Positions 31,157 through 43,448 of a DNA stretch of 64,000 nt are shown one piece after another. Source of the DNA: Eretmocerus hayati (taxonomy: Eukaryota; Arthropoda; Insecta; Hymenoptera; Aphelinidae); NCBI GenBank assembly GCA_029851415.1, contig CM056742.1:113586246-113650245 (forward strand), given 5' to 3'. The notes under the pieces were generated by a model. The model saw only the letters and a program-made list of their open reading frames with translations. It searched no databases and was not told the DNA's origin. Made by a program: the position numbers and the translations under genes. Each line of letters begins with the position of its first letter. Positions within the stretch are counted from its first letter, which is position 1.

Positions 31157-32179
31157 GTGACGGAGGGAAACGAGACGCTCCCAGGAGCACCCACTGCGGT
31201 GGCCAATATTGAGACTCCTCAGCAATCTAAAGAGTCTAAAATGTCGTATGCTAACACCATCGCAAACAGCAAACTACCGGAAAAAGACCAAGCAATAATC
31301 ATCGAATCGTTGGAAGGCCTCACGCTGGAAGATTACATCGATGGTCTAGAAGAATTTACTGATGTCAACAATGTACTTGCTATATCTATAGTTTATGGTA
31401 GCCGAGTCTGCATATATTTGTCAAACAAAGATCAAGTAACACAACTAAAGAATAAGACTGTCAACGTGAAAGAATATGCCCTCAAGATAAAACCACTGGT
31501 ACCCAGCTCAAAATGTGTAGTTATCTCTAATGTTCATCCTGGCATCCCAAATCAAATCATCGAGCAAGAGCTGAAAAACAAAGGTATCACGATAATCTCT
31601 AGCATTACGAGCATTCGAGCAAGCTTGGCAAAGCCGGATAGAGCACATATAGTATCGTTCAGACGTCAATTCTATATCAAAGAAGATGATGAAAGCAAAC
31701 TTCCAGAAACAATACAAATTGTATATGACAACAGTCAAAGCTGGTGCTTCCTATCCACTGACTCAGCGATATGCTTCATTTGTTAACAAACAGGGCATAT
31801 TGCGAAATCGTGTCCAAGCTCTAATCTTGACACCTGCGAACCACGAGCAGAAATGTCTCCATGTGAGAATAAAAATCTAGAGCATACAGAGGAGATGCAG
31901 CACCAGCTGACTCCTCAAAATCTACCAAATTCAAGAAGACCTCGATCCTCCACTTCTGGCAGTGTACTCGCAGATCTCTCAATCGATGAAGAAGATGATA
32001 TACAAGTAGCAAGCACTAGCAATAATATCTTAATAGATGCACCTATAGATGAACCTACAGAAAATGGAGTACTGAAGACCTCAAAGAAAAGAAAAACAGG
32101 AAACTCTCTTTCACAAATGGAAACAAAGCGCCATGTCGAGGAAGCACTTTCTCCAGCAATTGATGCTTTCAAGAGTTAA
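31157..32179 (+). pseudogene. I-clade ORF1 (Gag-like), broken in the zinc knuckle
   Basis: The first frame (31157-31786) encodes about 209 residues with a central beta-alpha region (YGSRVCIYLSNKDQVTQL, CVVISNVHPGIPNQIIEQEL) typical of RNA-binding ORF1 proteins. It ends at SWCFLSTDSAICFIC, the first half of a CCHC knuckle. The second half (QTGHIAKSCP) follows directly after a stop codon. The C-terminal part (to 32179) is acidic then basic (KKRKTG). ORF1 would coat the element's RNA. A nonsense change inside the knuckle inactivates it. Confidence 0.75.
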
Positions 32180-32497
32180 ATCTCTACAGCTATCACTATG
32201 CTGAATTTGTCGAAATTATCAGCCATAATGACCCAGTCAAATTTTTGGAGACATTTCAACTAGAAAATGGACCAGAATTATTCACGAAGCTCATAGACAA
32301 AGTATACCCTTACTTGAGTGACAAGGGTATGGAAGGAAAATTAACGAAGCTGAAAAAAAAAATTTACTCGCAACTCTACCAAATTGGATGAGAAAATCTC
32401 GACAGAAAATGCGACAGAAATCAACAATGTCGATACTGATTTATAAATTCCAAATCACCAATCTTCCACTATTCTATTCGAGCTGGAGGCCAACGAT

Positions 32498-33802
32498 TTG
32501 AAAATTATGTTCTGGAATGCCCGCAGCATATCACGAAGAGAGGAAGAACTACCCATGATGCTGAGTGGTATTGATATACTTGTGTGTGTGGGAAGCTGGC
32601 AGAAGGACGGCAAGACCATCAATATTCCTGGATATGTCCCGGTGCAGAAAGACCGTGAAGACATTGATGGTGGAGGAATAATATTCCTCCTGAATAGCAG
32701 CCTTGACTTCCATATTTTAGACATTCCTAATCATCCTGACGGCAAATTCGAGATGTGCGGCATAAAAATCAATAATGTCCATCCACGTCTGAATATAATT
32801 GCATGTTACCGCCCACCTGCAGACATCGCATTATCGCAGAGTGATTGGGACGAAATCTTCGATGCAGTCCCACCTGAAGGACACACTGTTTTATTGGGCG
32901 ACTCCAACGCCCACCACGCCTATTGGAACTGCAACTCAACCGATGCAAATGGCAGAAGATTCTTGAACTCCATTGGGTATAAAAATCTACATTTGTATAA
33001 CACCGATACCTTCACTCGCATTGATAGTAGTCACGGCACTACATCTAACTTCGATCTAGTTTTAAGCACAATGAATCTAGTAGATAAAATTAACTATGAT
33101 ATTCTTGATGACACTCATGGATCAGATCATTATCCTATACTGTGCTCACTTTCAATCACTAAAGTAACTTATAGTAAGAGAACTTTCAACATCAAATCTC
33201 AACGCACCGATTGGGGATCAGTTCAAAAGTCTTTGCTTGCTCGTTATGGAGAATTCTTTTCCGAAGAATATTGTCACTCAAGTGCTGATAAGAAGAAGGG
33301 AATTTTTTATAACCAAGTTAGAGACGTAATCACTCTTCATACTCCCAGAAAGAAAAACCGTAATAATGATAGATCATACACGCGCAAGAATCCAGTGGTT
33401 TGGTGGGACCCCAAATGCGACCGAGTTGTTCAACTACGAAAAGCCGCACTCAAAAAATGGGAATTTTCTAAAAGAATATATGATTGGGTTGAATTTAAGA
33501 GAAGGAGAGCCATTGCGCAGAAAACGTTGGAGAGAAAGAAACTTGAAAGTTCCAAAGCTTTCTGTCAGACGCTCAATTTCCGCGAAGATATTAGTGACGT
33601 TTGGAAAAGAACTGAGATTTTGAAAAATAAGTGGATGAAAGATAATAAAACTACTTTCAAAAGAATCAATCGTCAGGGAAATGTGAGAATTGCTCTTGAT
33701 AAAATATGTCCACCTTGGGCTCCCACCAACCCTGACCATGTGCCCTTATGTAATGATAACGAATTTTTAGCGAGCCCTTTCAATTTACAGAGTTCAAGAT
33801 AG
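32498..33802 (+). pseudogene. I-clade ORF2, endonuclease domain
   Basis: The frame begins MKIMFWNARSI, the Asn motif of AP-like endonucleases, and contains GGGIIFLLNS, NIIACYRPP, LLGDSNAHHAYW (Asp/Asn pair), SNFDLVLS and HGSDHYPI (catalytic Asp and His). The Glu that normally follows the second strand is replaced: VCVGSWQKD stands where the family has E-x-W. The endonuclease nicks the target DNA to start reverse transcription. The frame ends in a frameshift near 33780; the same protein continues in the next frame. Confidence 0.85.
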
Positions 33803-35133
33803 CCTTAGAGTCAAAGAAAACGAAATTGGCCCCGGGCATGGACGGTGTTGATTACGAAATTTTACAAGATTTACCAATTCAACATAAGCTCATCTTATTA
33901 GATATATCCAATGAAATATATAGCACCAATTGTTACTCTCAAGATTGGAAGGAAAATTTTGTACACTTTATAGAAAAACCCAATGGGGGAGTTCGTCCAA
34001 TCAGACTCAGTTCATGCATATATAAACTCCTTGAAACGCTCGTCAAAAATCGCTTACAGTGGCATATATCATACAATGACCTCATATCACCGACACAAAC
34101 AGGGTTTCGCAAAGGACAGTCTTGTGTTGATAACTTGACCGAACTCACGCTCGTTCTAGAAGAAGGCTTGAATAATCATGAGCACGGACTAGGGGCTTTT
34201 CGAGATGTAAAAGGGGCCTCTGATACCGTAAATATCGATATTCTACTGAAGACACTCGCAAAAATAGATTGTCCTTCAAATCTCCTTCATTTCGTAAAAT
34301 TCATTATTCATGGTAGACTCATTTACTCGGATGTAACTGGTGATGAATACAGAATTGCATACCAAGGTTTACAGCAAGATGGTGTTCGCAGCCCCCTTTT
34401 ATATATAATATGCACAGCAACAATTCAGAAAAATGTCCCAAAAAGTGCGATTGTTTCAAACTACGCTGATGATATATGTATAAAAGAGAAAAGACCTCTC
34501 AAGTTGCAAAACTCTTATGGAGAGATCAATTTCAGCTGTAAAACAAAATCTACTAGAAATTGGACTAGAACTCTCCCCAGACAAATTGTACTGATGCATT
34601 TCAACAATGAGGGTATCATGCCAGGTCAAACGCAAATCACAATAGGCAATATTGTAATAAAAACGAGCGCATCTGTTCGATACTTAGGGGTCATCATGGA
34701 CTACCGATTGAATTTTTTAGAACATACAGAACAAGTGAGGATTAGATGTTTGAAAGCTATGAATGTCATTGAATTTGTCCGAGGTACTTGGTGGGGTGCT
34801 GATCCATACACTTTACTTCAACTATATAAATTGTACATACGTTCATTAACCGATTATTCAATTTTCGTTTACTATCCCAAAAGAAAAGATGCTCAGGAAA
34901 AACTCGAAAGGTTGCAATATGCAGCGATGAGATATTCGTTGGGATTTAGGATAAGTACCCCCACCAATGTGCTTACTGCCGAATCGAAACTCTTGACAAT
35001 CAAAGACAGAGCCAAATATTTATGTCCATCATATTTATCCAAAATTTCATCAAATATGAGCCTTCCAGTTAGAAAGAGGATTTACACAACTCGTAGAACC
35101 AACCGCTCACGCAAAAAAGAGACTGTTACATGA
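33803..35133 (+). pseudogene. I-clade ORF2, reverse transcriptase domain
   Basis: RT blocks are in order: APGMDGVDYEIL, ENFVHFIEKPNGGVRPIRLS, YKLLETLVKNRL, PTQTGFRKGQSCVDNL, AFRDVKGASDTVN, QQDGVRSPLL and NYADDICIKE. The YADD catalytic pair is intact. The first palm motif has Ser for the usual Phe (A-S-D for A-F-D), and the P-Q-G loop reads QQDG, both signs of decay. Thumb follows at VRYLGVIMDYRLNFLEH. A frameshift near 35080 separates it from RNase H. Confidence 0.85.
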
Positions 35134-35289
35134 ATGCATAGATGAAATATTTCAAGTAAAATGTGATATTGATGTAAATAAAAGATATAATCTATATACA
35201 ACGAACTATAAATATCAACTCATAGAAATAGATTGTGATACAGAATTCGGACTCTCGCTGAAATACCATGATGACCCAAACAAGCTTAT

Positions 35290-36199
35290 TGTTGAATATG
35301 TCAACCAATACAAAGCTGTAGCAATATATACAGATGGAAGTAAAGTGAGCAATGCGAACTCAGTAGGAGTAGCATGTATATGTGATGAGCTAGACATATG
35401 TGTAAAAAGGAGCATTAATCCCAAGAGTTCAATATTTACCGCTGAATGTATGGCCTTGTTAGAAGCAGTTCAAATTGCACAACGAGTAGTTGACAAGAGT
35501 GTGATAATATTCACTGATTCTCTCAGTTCTTTGCTTAAGCTAAGATCCTCTGAGATGAATGTCAAAACTAGTTCATTTGTATACAAAATCAAAGAGAAAA
35601 TTGCTGAGTTGACTCACCTAATAGAACGTAATACATGTATCAAATTTGTATGGATTCCTTCACACATAGGTATTCGCGGTGATGAAAAGGCTGATCAGGC
35701 AGCTAAGAGCGCCACTGATGATGAATATGATCTCGATATCAAAATTCCGTTTTCAGATCTCCGATGTAAATTTTATGAAACATCCAGATTAAACACTAAT
35801 GAGAAACTTGTCGTGGAAGGTAGCTTTAAAGGTCAAAATTACATCGAATATTATTACACTGATAACAGTCACCCAAGGTTTCAGAAATTCAATCTCCACC
35901 GTAAAACTATAGTTACAATAAATCGCCTCCGAGCGAATCACTACCACTTGGGATCATCCCTGTTTCGAGTCAATCTTATAGAAGATGAGAGATGCCCTTG
36001 TGGTTACCCTCAGTAAGATATCGACCACATAATGTGGTCGTGTCCAAATTTTGATGAAGCAAGGGTATCTCTCATGAAGTCTTTAGTCACGTCAAAAGTC
36101 ATATTCCCCACCAGCACAAGATGCCTGCTCGCGAATCCATCGAAAAGTATATATCAAGATATAGTTAAATTCTTGAATGATTGCAATCTAAGTGTATGA
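35290..36199 (+). pseudogene. I-clade ORF2, RNase H domain and C-terminal Cys-rich tail
   Basis: The four RNase H acidic residues are all present: YTDGSK (about 35327), TAECMALLEA, FTDSLSSL and GDEKADQAAK after WIPSHIGIRG. The open frame from a GTG at 35345 runs to 36016; upstream residues are in the same frame. The end (CPCGYPQ, stop, then HIMWSCPNFDEAR) is the family's C-terminal Cys/His motif interrupted by a stop at 36014. RNase H removes the RNA strand after reverse transcription. Confidence 0.85.
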
Positions 36200-36415
36200 A
36201 ATGTATCAATTATACGAGAAATTAGCTCAAGTAAATCTTTATACTTCTGTGTATAATTTTTCTTTCTCTCTCTTTCTATGTTTATTCCACGATATATACA
36301 AATTATTGAATTATTGAATTATTGTAGCTGAATAGCTCTGTAATGGAGCTGATGAAGCTTAATAAAAGAAAAAAAATTCCCGTCATTCTCACAGCAGTCA
36401 ACCTGTCAATGAAAC

Positions 36416-36604
36416 TTGCGTCACACGTCGTCAGAAAATCAACAGCAATACACATCACAGCAATTTCCTCCACTCCTTCAGCCAAATCACCCTCAACAAT
36501 CCGACAATTCTGTTCAAACTTTTCAACTTCCTCAAGACCAACAATATCAGCCTCAGTTGACTCCAGGTATACCAAACCAAAGTACATCACATGGTAATAT
36601 CTGA
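36416..36604 (+). pseudogene. Gln/Pro-rich segment upstream of L2/CR1 ORF2
   Basis: The frame is rich in Gln, Pro, Ser and Asn (ENQQQYTSQQFPPLLQP) and ends at a TGA at 36602-36604. It is in the same frame as ORF2, which resumes directly (YANAQ then VNVPKSSRFF). It is probably the tail of ORF1 or the N-terminal leader of ORF2. No domain is recognised. Confidence 0.45.
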
Positions 36605-36619
36605 TATGCAAATGCTCAG

Positions 36620-38800
36620 GTGAATGTCCCGAAATCGTCGAGGTTTTTCAGACTCTGTCATAGTAACATCAACCGTTTACCTACTCATTTCAACGACCTC
36701 GAGTTTTCCCTGGCTACACAAGAGAATTATGATGCTATTGCGCTTTCTGAGACTTTTCTCACTCCTGAGACACCTGATTTAACATTTTCTCTTGAAGGTT
36801 TCAACCTTTATCGCCACGATCGGATTGGTAAAGGGGGAGGTGGTGTTGCTATTTACGTTCGCGATTGCTATAGTACCAAAATTCTAGCCTGTTCCAACCC
36901 TCAATATGACAATACACCTGAATTTATGATTGTTGAACTCACACAAAGCTCAGTCAAAATTCTCATTGCCGTTGTCTACCGTCGTCCAACAGCAGCTTAC
37001 CCCACTGAGTTATTTGAGTCATTAAACAGATTTCTGCCTACTTATCGCATCTTTGTCATGACTGGCGATTTCAACTTTTACATGCATGAGTCACACCCAG
37101 GCTCAGACGATTTTCGCGAACTCCTTCGAGCACATTCTCTTGAACTTGTGCCATCTGAACCGACCCACCATGCCATCCGATCAGATGGCCATCGAAGTGA
37201 TACATGGCTTGACCTCTTCATTGTCGTATCCCCAAAGTATATCAGATCGTACGTCAAAACTGATGTCCCTTTTGCAGCTGGACATGACTTGATCTCCATT
37301 GAATTCTACCTCCCTTCTCTAGCTATTCTACCGAAAACAATCCTCACTCGGAATCTCAAGAATGTTAACATGCAAGTTCTTCACTCCGAACTGGAACACA
37401 AACTCAACCACCTAGGGAGTATTCCTTCTCAAACCACTATCGCTCATTCGAACTACACATCTACATGCGCACGCTCGCTGTTGACAGCCACAATTGATTG
37501 CTTCAATGACCATGCTCCGTGTAAACAAGTCACCATTCGTGCAAATCAGAAGCCTTGGATTTCTCATGATATTAGGAATCAACTTCATACTAGGGATGCC
37601 GGTTACCGGCGAGCAAAGAAACCACAGGGGCCACACGATGTGATACAATGGAGGAAACTCCGATCTGCTGTAAGTAACAACATTGACATCGCCAAAAACA
37701 AGTATTTGTCGTCCATGCTTGACACAACAACAGACCTGAAAAATCTTTGGAAGCAACTTGGTAACATGGGCATAACAGCTCCAAAAACACCATCTCCCCT
37801 GAAATACTACTCGTCTCATGCGCTAAACCTGCACTATGCAGCTGTGTCACGTGTTACTCCTGCTCTCGTCCAATCAGATCTCGATGAGATACTCAGTACC
37901 CCACTTTGGTGTGAAGAAGCTAATCAATTTGGATCCAAAATTATTTCTGACGAAGATGTTGATGAAGCTCTAGCTAAGGCCACAAAAAACTGTGCTGGCA
38001 GTGACTCACTGTCCACAAGCATGTTAAAATCACCTTACCCTGTCCTTCGGCCGCACCTTGTGAGGCTTTTCAACTCCTCAGTGCAAGAGGGAACTTTTCC
38101 TGATTGCTGGAAGATAGCAACTATTTTACTGCTAGCTGAAATCAATCCCCCATCATCACCATCAGACACTCGCTCCATTGCATTACTCTCTGAAATTTCT
38201 AAACTCTTCGAACGTATTATACATAAGCAATCACTATCATTCCTCACAGCTCAGAAGCTCCTTGATGAACGTCAGTCTGGTTTCAGACCACGCCATTCAA
38301 CTCAAACTACTCTACTTGGCTTTACCGAGGACGTTCACCTCGCAGTGGATAAATATATGGTAACGCCCCTCATTCTATTTGATTTCTCCAAAGCATTCGA
38401 TACGGTCTCTCATAAGCTCGTTCTCAAGAAACTTCGAGGTATGAACTGTTCTGAGAATGTTATCAAATGGCTTGCAAACTACTTATCTGGGAGAAAACAA
38501 TCAGCTCGAGATGATGATGGAGAACTATCAGAGCCCGTATCAACCTTTGCAGGTGTTCCCCAAGGGAGTGTTCTAGGTCCTCTATTTTTCACCATCTTCA
38601 TTAATGATCTACCTCAAGTTCTTGAACATTGTAAACATGGCATATACGCCGATGATCCTCGAATATATGGCCACTGTAGAGTTTCTGATCTACCCGAGTT
38701 TATGACCAAATTGAACTTTGATGCAGTAAGGGTGCATGACTGGGCCAAATTGAATATGATCGAGCTCAATCCTGGTAAAACCAAATTCATCATCCTATAA
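36620..38800 (+). pseudogene. L2/CR1-like ORF2: endonuclease and RT, cut by foldback insertion
   Basis: An open frame of 726 codons. Endonuclease motifs: CHSNINRLPTHFNDLE, ALSETFL (catalytic Glu), GGGVAIYVRD, VVYRRPTA, TGDFNFYMHE and AGHDLISIEF. RT motifs: CWKIATILLLAE, SGFRPRHSTQTTLL, LFDFSKAFDTVSHK (first catalytic Asp near residue 587), GVPQGSVLGPLFF and GIYADDPRIYG (YADD near 676), then LNMIELNPGKTKFIIL, where the foldback element interrupts. Apart from GTG as first codon there is no internal stop, so this was young when interrupted. It carries out target-primed reverse transcription. Confidence 0.9.
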
Positions 38801-39084
38801 CTGTGAAGTTAGCCTGGGTAAGCTCTAGCCTGGCATTAAGGTAGTCTGCAATAACGGTGTCTGACGCAAACGTGAAAAAACGTGCGTCGGACGGGTTTAC
38901 AAGGTGTGTCATTGATATTTTGTGATGTGGATGATGTCTGGAGGGCAGTCGAAGGTAGTCTGATTTTCTACGCACAATTTTTCATAGTTTTCAGTGATGG
39001 ACGTAGGGCGGATATAACGCGAAGATGTTAAGATGGTTTTTTTGCGCTCTGGGATTGTCTGATGAAATTGTGCGTCGAGGAAAA

Positions 39085-41225
39085 CACTGCGGATGATGAG
39101 GTATGAGTGTTTACTACCGATATACATTATTTCTGAGGATCGGTCAAGACTTGGTTCCGCGTATTTTCCGAGTTTTCCAGCAGGGCGACCTGTAGCGCGG
39201 CGGTTTGTCTTGATGAATGAGTCTAGCAAGACCCTTGATTCCATCAGAGAGTGGTGAGAAAGTCGAAATAAACTCCCTGGGACATGTTGTAGTTGTTTCA
39301 TCAAGAGCCGGGGAGAGATCGTGCCAATATTTCCCGAATTTTCCACCCGAAACCATGGAATCCACCTTGTATCTGAGGTATTTGGCCGCCCCACACAGCC
39401 GATCCCATTTATGCTTGGGGGAAAATACTGTAAATTGGTAGCTGAGAGTGCATAGGAACAATATCGATCATTTCCAAAGCCCGCTTATGGCTTGAACACC
39501 CGTATTTCCCGAGTTTTCCGCTGGATATCATACGAATACCATCGAATATGAGTTATTCTGGGTCATTAACCGAGGTAGAAGAATTTGTGCCTCGGGAAAA
39601 ACACCGCGAATGAGGAAATACACATGCCTAGTACCTATATCAATTATTTTCGAGGCTCGGTCAAGACTTCGTTCCGCGTATTTTCCGAGTTTTCCAGTAG
39701 GACGGCCTGTAGCGTGGTGGTTTGTCTTGATAAATGAGCCAAGCAAAACACTAAATTCCATCAAAGAGTGGTGGGAGCGTTGAAAGGAACTCCCGGAAAC
39801 GTGCTGTAGTTAATTTATCGAGAGCCGAGGAGAGATCGTGCCAATATTTCCCGAATTTCCCACCCAAAACCATGGAATCCACCCTAAATCTGAGGTATTT
39901 GGCCGCCCCAAACAGCTAATCCAATTTATGCTCGGGAAAAAACACTGTAAATTGGTGGCTGAGGGTGCATAGAAACGATATCGATCATTCCCAAAGCCCG
40001 CTGATGGCTTGGCCACCCGTATTTCCCGAGTTTCCCGCTGGATATCATACGAATACCATTAAATATGAGTTAGTCTGGGTCATTAACCGGGGTAGAAGAA
40101 TTTGTGCCTCGGGAGAAACACCGCGAATGAGTAGATATACATGCCTAGTACCGATATGATATATTTTCGAGGCTCGGTCAAGACTTCGTTCCGCGTATTT
40201 TCCGAGATTTCCAGTAGGACGGCCTGTAGCGTGGTGGTTTGTCTTGATAAATGAGCCAAGCAAAACACTAAATTTCATCAAAGAGTGGTGGGAGCGTTGA
40301 AAGGAACTCCCGGAAATATGCTGTAGTTAATTCATCGAGAGCCAGGGAGAGATCGTGCGAATATTTTCCGAATTTCCCACCCGAAACCATGGAATCCACG
40401 CTGAATCTCAGGTATTTGGCCGCCCCACACAGCTTATCCTATTCATGCTGGGGGAAAACACTGTAAATTGATGGCTGAGGGTGCATAGGAACGATATCGA
40501 TCATTTCCAAAGCCCGCTGATGGCTTGGCCACCCGTATTTCCCGAGTTTCCATCTGGATATCATACGAATACCATCAAACATGAGTTAGTCTGGGTCATT
40601 AACCGGGGTAGGAGAATTTGTGCTTCGGGAAAAACACCGCGAATGAGTAGATATACATTCCTAGTACCGATATAAATTATTTCAGAGGCCTGGTGAAGAC
40701 TCGTTGCCGCGTATTTTCCGAGATTTCCAGTACGACGGCCTGTAGCGTGGCGGTTTGTCTTGATGAATGAGTCTAATAAATTACTAGATTCCATCGGAGA
40801 GTGGTGGGAGCGTTGAAAGGAACCCCCAGGGACATGCTGTAGTTAATTTATCGAGAGCCGGGAAGAGATCGTGCCCATATTTCCCGAATTTCCCACCCAA
40901 AACCATGGAATCAACCCTAAATCTGAGGTATTTGGCCGCCCCACACAGCCAATCCAATTTATGCTCGGGAAAAAACACTGTAAATTGGTAGCTTGGGGTG
41001 CATAGGAACGATATCGATCATTTCCAAAGCCTGCTGATGGCTTGGACACCCGTATATCCCCGAGTTTCCCGCTGGATATCATACGAATACCATCAAATAT
41101 GAGTTATTCTGGGTTGTGAACCGATGTAGAAGAATTTGTGCCTCATGAAAAACATCACGGATAAGTACATGGAGGTTTTGTGTATCGATATTCCTTGACG
41201 TTCCATCATGGCTTGGTTCTGCGAT
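39085..41225 (+). repeat. Left-arm higher-order array, about 517-bp period
   Basis: The anchor TATTT(C/T)CCGAGTTTTCC recurs at 39162, 39328, 39503, 39679, 39845, 40020, 40196, 40362, 40536, 40712, 40878 and 41053. The spacings repeat as 166, 175, 176 (one is 174), so each 517-bp unit is a trimer of related subunits. Subunits 2 and 3 also align beyond the anchor (a TGC(T/C)T(G/C)GGGAAAA segment and ATATCGATCATTT against ATATCAATTATTT). Neighbouring trimers are far more alike than the subunits within one. Confidence 0.85.
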
Positions 41226-41339
41226 CTTTCTGATCATTCCACATGGAATCATCACGTGCAACTCGGGATCGAGTCGTTCACCCCACTAAATATCATGTTA
41301 TGCGATTATAGAACAACCCTATCTCTCTATCCGAGATGC

Positions 41340-42260
41340 TTTTTCCGAAGCACGAATCCCTCTACCTCGGTTTACGAGCCAGAATAGCACAAATACGATG
41401 GTCTCCATATGACATCAAGCGGGAAATTCGAATGGGGCGGCCAAATACCTCAGATTTAGCGTGGATTCCATGGTTTCGGGTGGGAAATTCGGAAAATATT
41501 GGCACGATCTCTCCCCGGCTCTCGATGAAACAGCTACGACATGTCCCAGGGAGTTTATTTCAACTCTCTCACCACTCTCTGATGGAATTAAGGGTTTTGC
41601 TAGGCTCATTTATCAAGACAAGCCGCCGCGCTAGACGTCACCCTACTGGAAAACTCGGAAAATACGCGGAACCAAGTCTTGACCGAGCCTCGAAAAAAAT
41701 TGATATCGGTACTAGGCATGTGTATCTCCTCATTCGCGGTGTTTTTCCCGAGGCACAAATTCTTCTACCTCGGTTAATGACCCAGAATAACTCTTATTTG
41801 ATGGTATTCGTATGATATCCAGCGGGAAACTCGGGAAATACGGGTGGCCAAGCCATAAACGGGCTTTGGAAATGATCGATATCGTTCCTATGCACTCTCA
41901 GCTACCAATTTACAGTATTTTCCCCCAAGCATAAATGGGATCGGCTGTGTGGGGTGGCCAAATACCTCAGATACAAGGTGGATTCCATGGTTTTGGGTGG
42001 AAAATTCGGGAAATATTGGCACGATCTCTCCCCGGCTCTCGATAAATTAACTACAGCATGATTCCGGGAGTTCCTTTCAACGCTCCCACCACTCTTTGAT
42101 GGAATTTAGAGTGTTGTTTGGCTCATTTATCAAGACAAACCACCACGCTACAGGCCGTCCTACTGGAAACCTCGGAAAATACGTGGAACGAAGTCTTGAC
42201 CGAGCCTCAGAAATAATGTATATCGGTAGTAAACACTCATACCTCATCGTCCGCAGTGTT
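41340..42260 (-). repeat. Right-arm higher-order array, inverted
   Basis: The same subunits occur in reverse complement: GGAAAACTCGGAAAATACGCGG near 41649, GGGAAACTCGGGAAATACGGG near 41825, AAATTCGGGAAATATTGGCAC near 42003, and GGAAACCTCGGAAAATACG near 42167. Only about two trimers are present here against four on the left, so the arms are unequal. Confidence 0.8.
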
Positions 42261-42645
42261 TTCCTCGCCGCACAATTTCATCAGACAATCCCAGAACGCA
42301 AAAAAACCATCTTAACATCTTCGCGTTATATCCGCCCTGCGTCCATAACTGAAAACTATGAAAAATTGTGCGTAGAAAATCAGACTACCTTCGACTGCCC
42401 TCCAGACATCATCCACATCACAAAATATCAATGACACACCTTGTAAACCCGTTGGACGCACGTTTTTCCACGTTTGCGTCAGACACCGTTATTGCAGACT
42501 ACCTCAATGCCAGGCTAGAGCTTACTCAGGCTAACTTCACAGTAATCATCATCCTCGGTAGTCCTTACTAGTAAGACACATTGATTTTCCGTCACTTCCA
42601 CCCCTCATCATTGATGGAATTACAGTACCACACTCAGAGCATGTT

Positions 42646-43448
42646 TTGGCCGAGTCTACATAAAAGCGCGAGCGGGGTGCATTCGCTCTCGCCGATCAAT
42701 AGCGCAGGTTTTTTTATATTATAAAATTTGTGCGAAGACTGACGGGGTAGTCTCGCACTACAGAGACACAATTCTAACATCAAAGCAATGAATTATCACG
42801 GGGGAGGGGGCCTCAATCCCGAAACTCAAGAAGCCCCCAAAACCGCAAACACTCGGAAACTGGGCCTGAGAAAATTATCCCCAAAATCTAAGGAAGTAAC
42901 CAAACTATTGCAAACATCCAGATGCTTCTATCGATAAACCAGCCGGGAACCAGAATGCGACCAAAAGTGAATCCCAAAACTCACTAAGGTAATCAAACTT
43001 GCTAATACTCGAATACTAGAACCGAAAATATTGTCCGTGAGAGAAATCAATCTCAAAACCCAGAATAACAAATAAACCTGCGATAAAACCTGGATATTAA
43101 TGACAAAATTTTCTGATTGCAAGAAGAATCGATCGCAACACCCCGAAAGAAAATTAATGAACTCAAAATTCTATCGGGGCAGTAATCGATCCTCGAATCT
43201 GACATAAGCTCTCAACAGAAATTTCAGGCCGAGCATTCGCGTGTCTTGAGTTGCGGGATTGATACCCCCCCCCCCCCCCATGATGATTCCTAGCTTTGAT
43301 GTTAGAACTATGACCCTATAGTGCGAGACTATCCCTTCAGTCTTCGCATACTAATTTGAAACATGATTGAACCTTCGTTGCAGAGTGGCGAGAGCGAGCG
43401 CAAGAGCGCTCTCGGTGCGCGCTCGCTCTCTTATGTAGACTCGGCCAA
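42646..43448. mobile_element. Inverted-repeat MITE, about 0.8 kb, in L2/CR1 ORF2
   Basis: The ends are TTGGCCGAGTCTACATAA and its exact inverse. Arms of roughly 190 bases follow (GCGCGAGCG, GCGAAGACTGA, GTAGTCTCGCACTA, AACATCAAAGC) and pair with 43250-43448. A run of C residues (43267-43280) pairs with a G-rich stretch on the left. It lies between two parts of the same RT thumb region, so it inserted into the L2/CR1 element. No target duplication could be fixed. Confidence 0.75.

Larger units (their letters stand above)
30966..36300 (+). mobile_element. I-clade non-LTR retrotransposon, near full length
   Basis: The element has an internal promoter at its 5' end, an ORF1 with a Gag-type zinc knuckle, and an ORF2 with apurinic endonuclease, reverse transcriptase and RNase H in that order. 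RNase H after RT, and the C-terminal Cys-rich CPCGYPQ...HIMWSCP block, are features of the I superfamily. The 3' end is an AT-rich region closing in a repeated ATTATTGA motif (about 36302-36326). Frameshifts between domains and a stop in ORF1 show it is inactive. The 5' limit rests on the promoter motif. Confidence 0.85.
38797..42545. mobile_element. Foldback transposon with satellite-like higher-order-repeat arms
   Basis: The termini are inverted repeats (ACTGTGAAGTTAGCC...), continuing through about 285 bases of unique terminal sequence on each side. They are flanked by a 10-bp duplication TCATCATCCT (38787-38796 and 42546-42555). Inside, each arm is an array of about 517-bp units: four on the left (about 39085-41225) and about two on the right (about 41340-42260), in opposite orientation around a centre near 41280. 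The organisation (long arms of tandem repeats, unequal copy number, 9-10 bp duplication) is that of Drosophila FB elements. It encodes no protein I recognise. Confidence 0.85.

Noticed and set aside
37412..37850. Minus-strand frames of 86 and 135 codons
   Set aside because: They are antisense to the well-supported L2/CR1 ORF2 and have no motif.
39085..42260. Regular repeats that might suggest a CRISPR-like or satellite array
   Set aside because: The units are contiguous with no spacers, lie in an arthropod-type genome, and are bounded by transposon-style ends and a target duplication.
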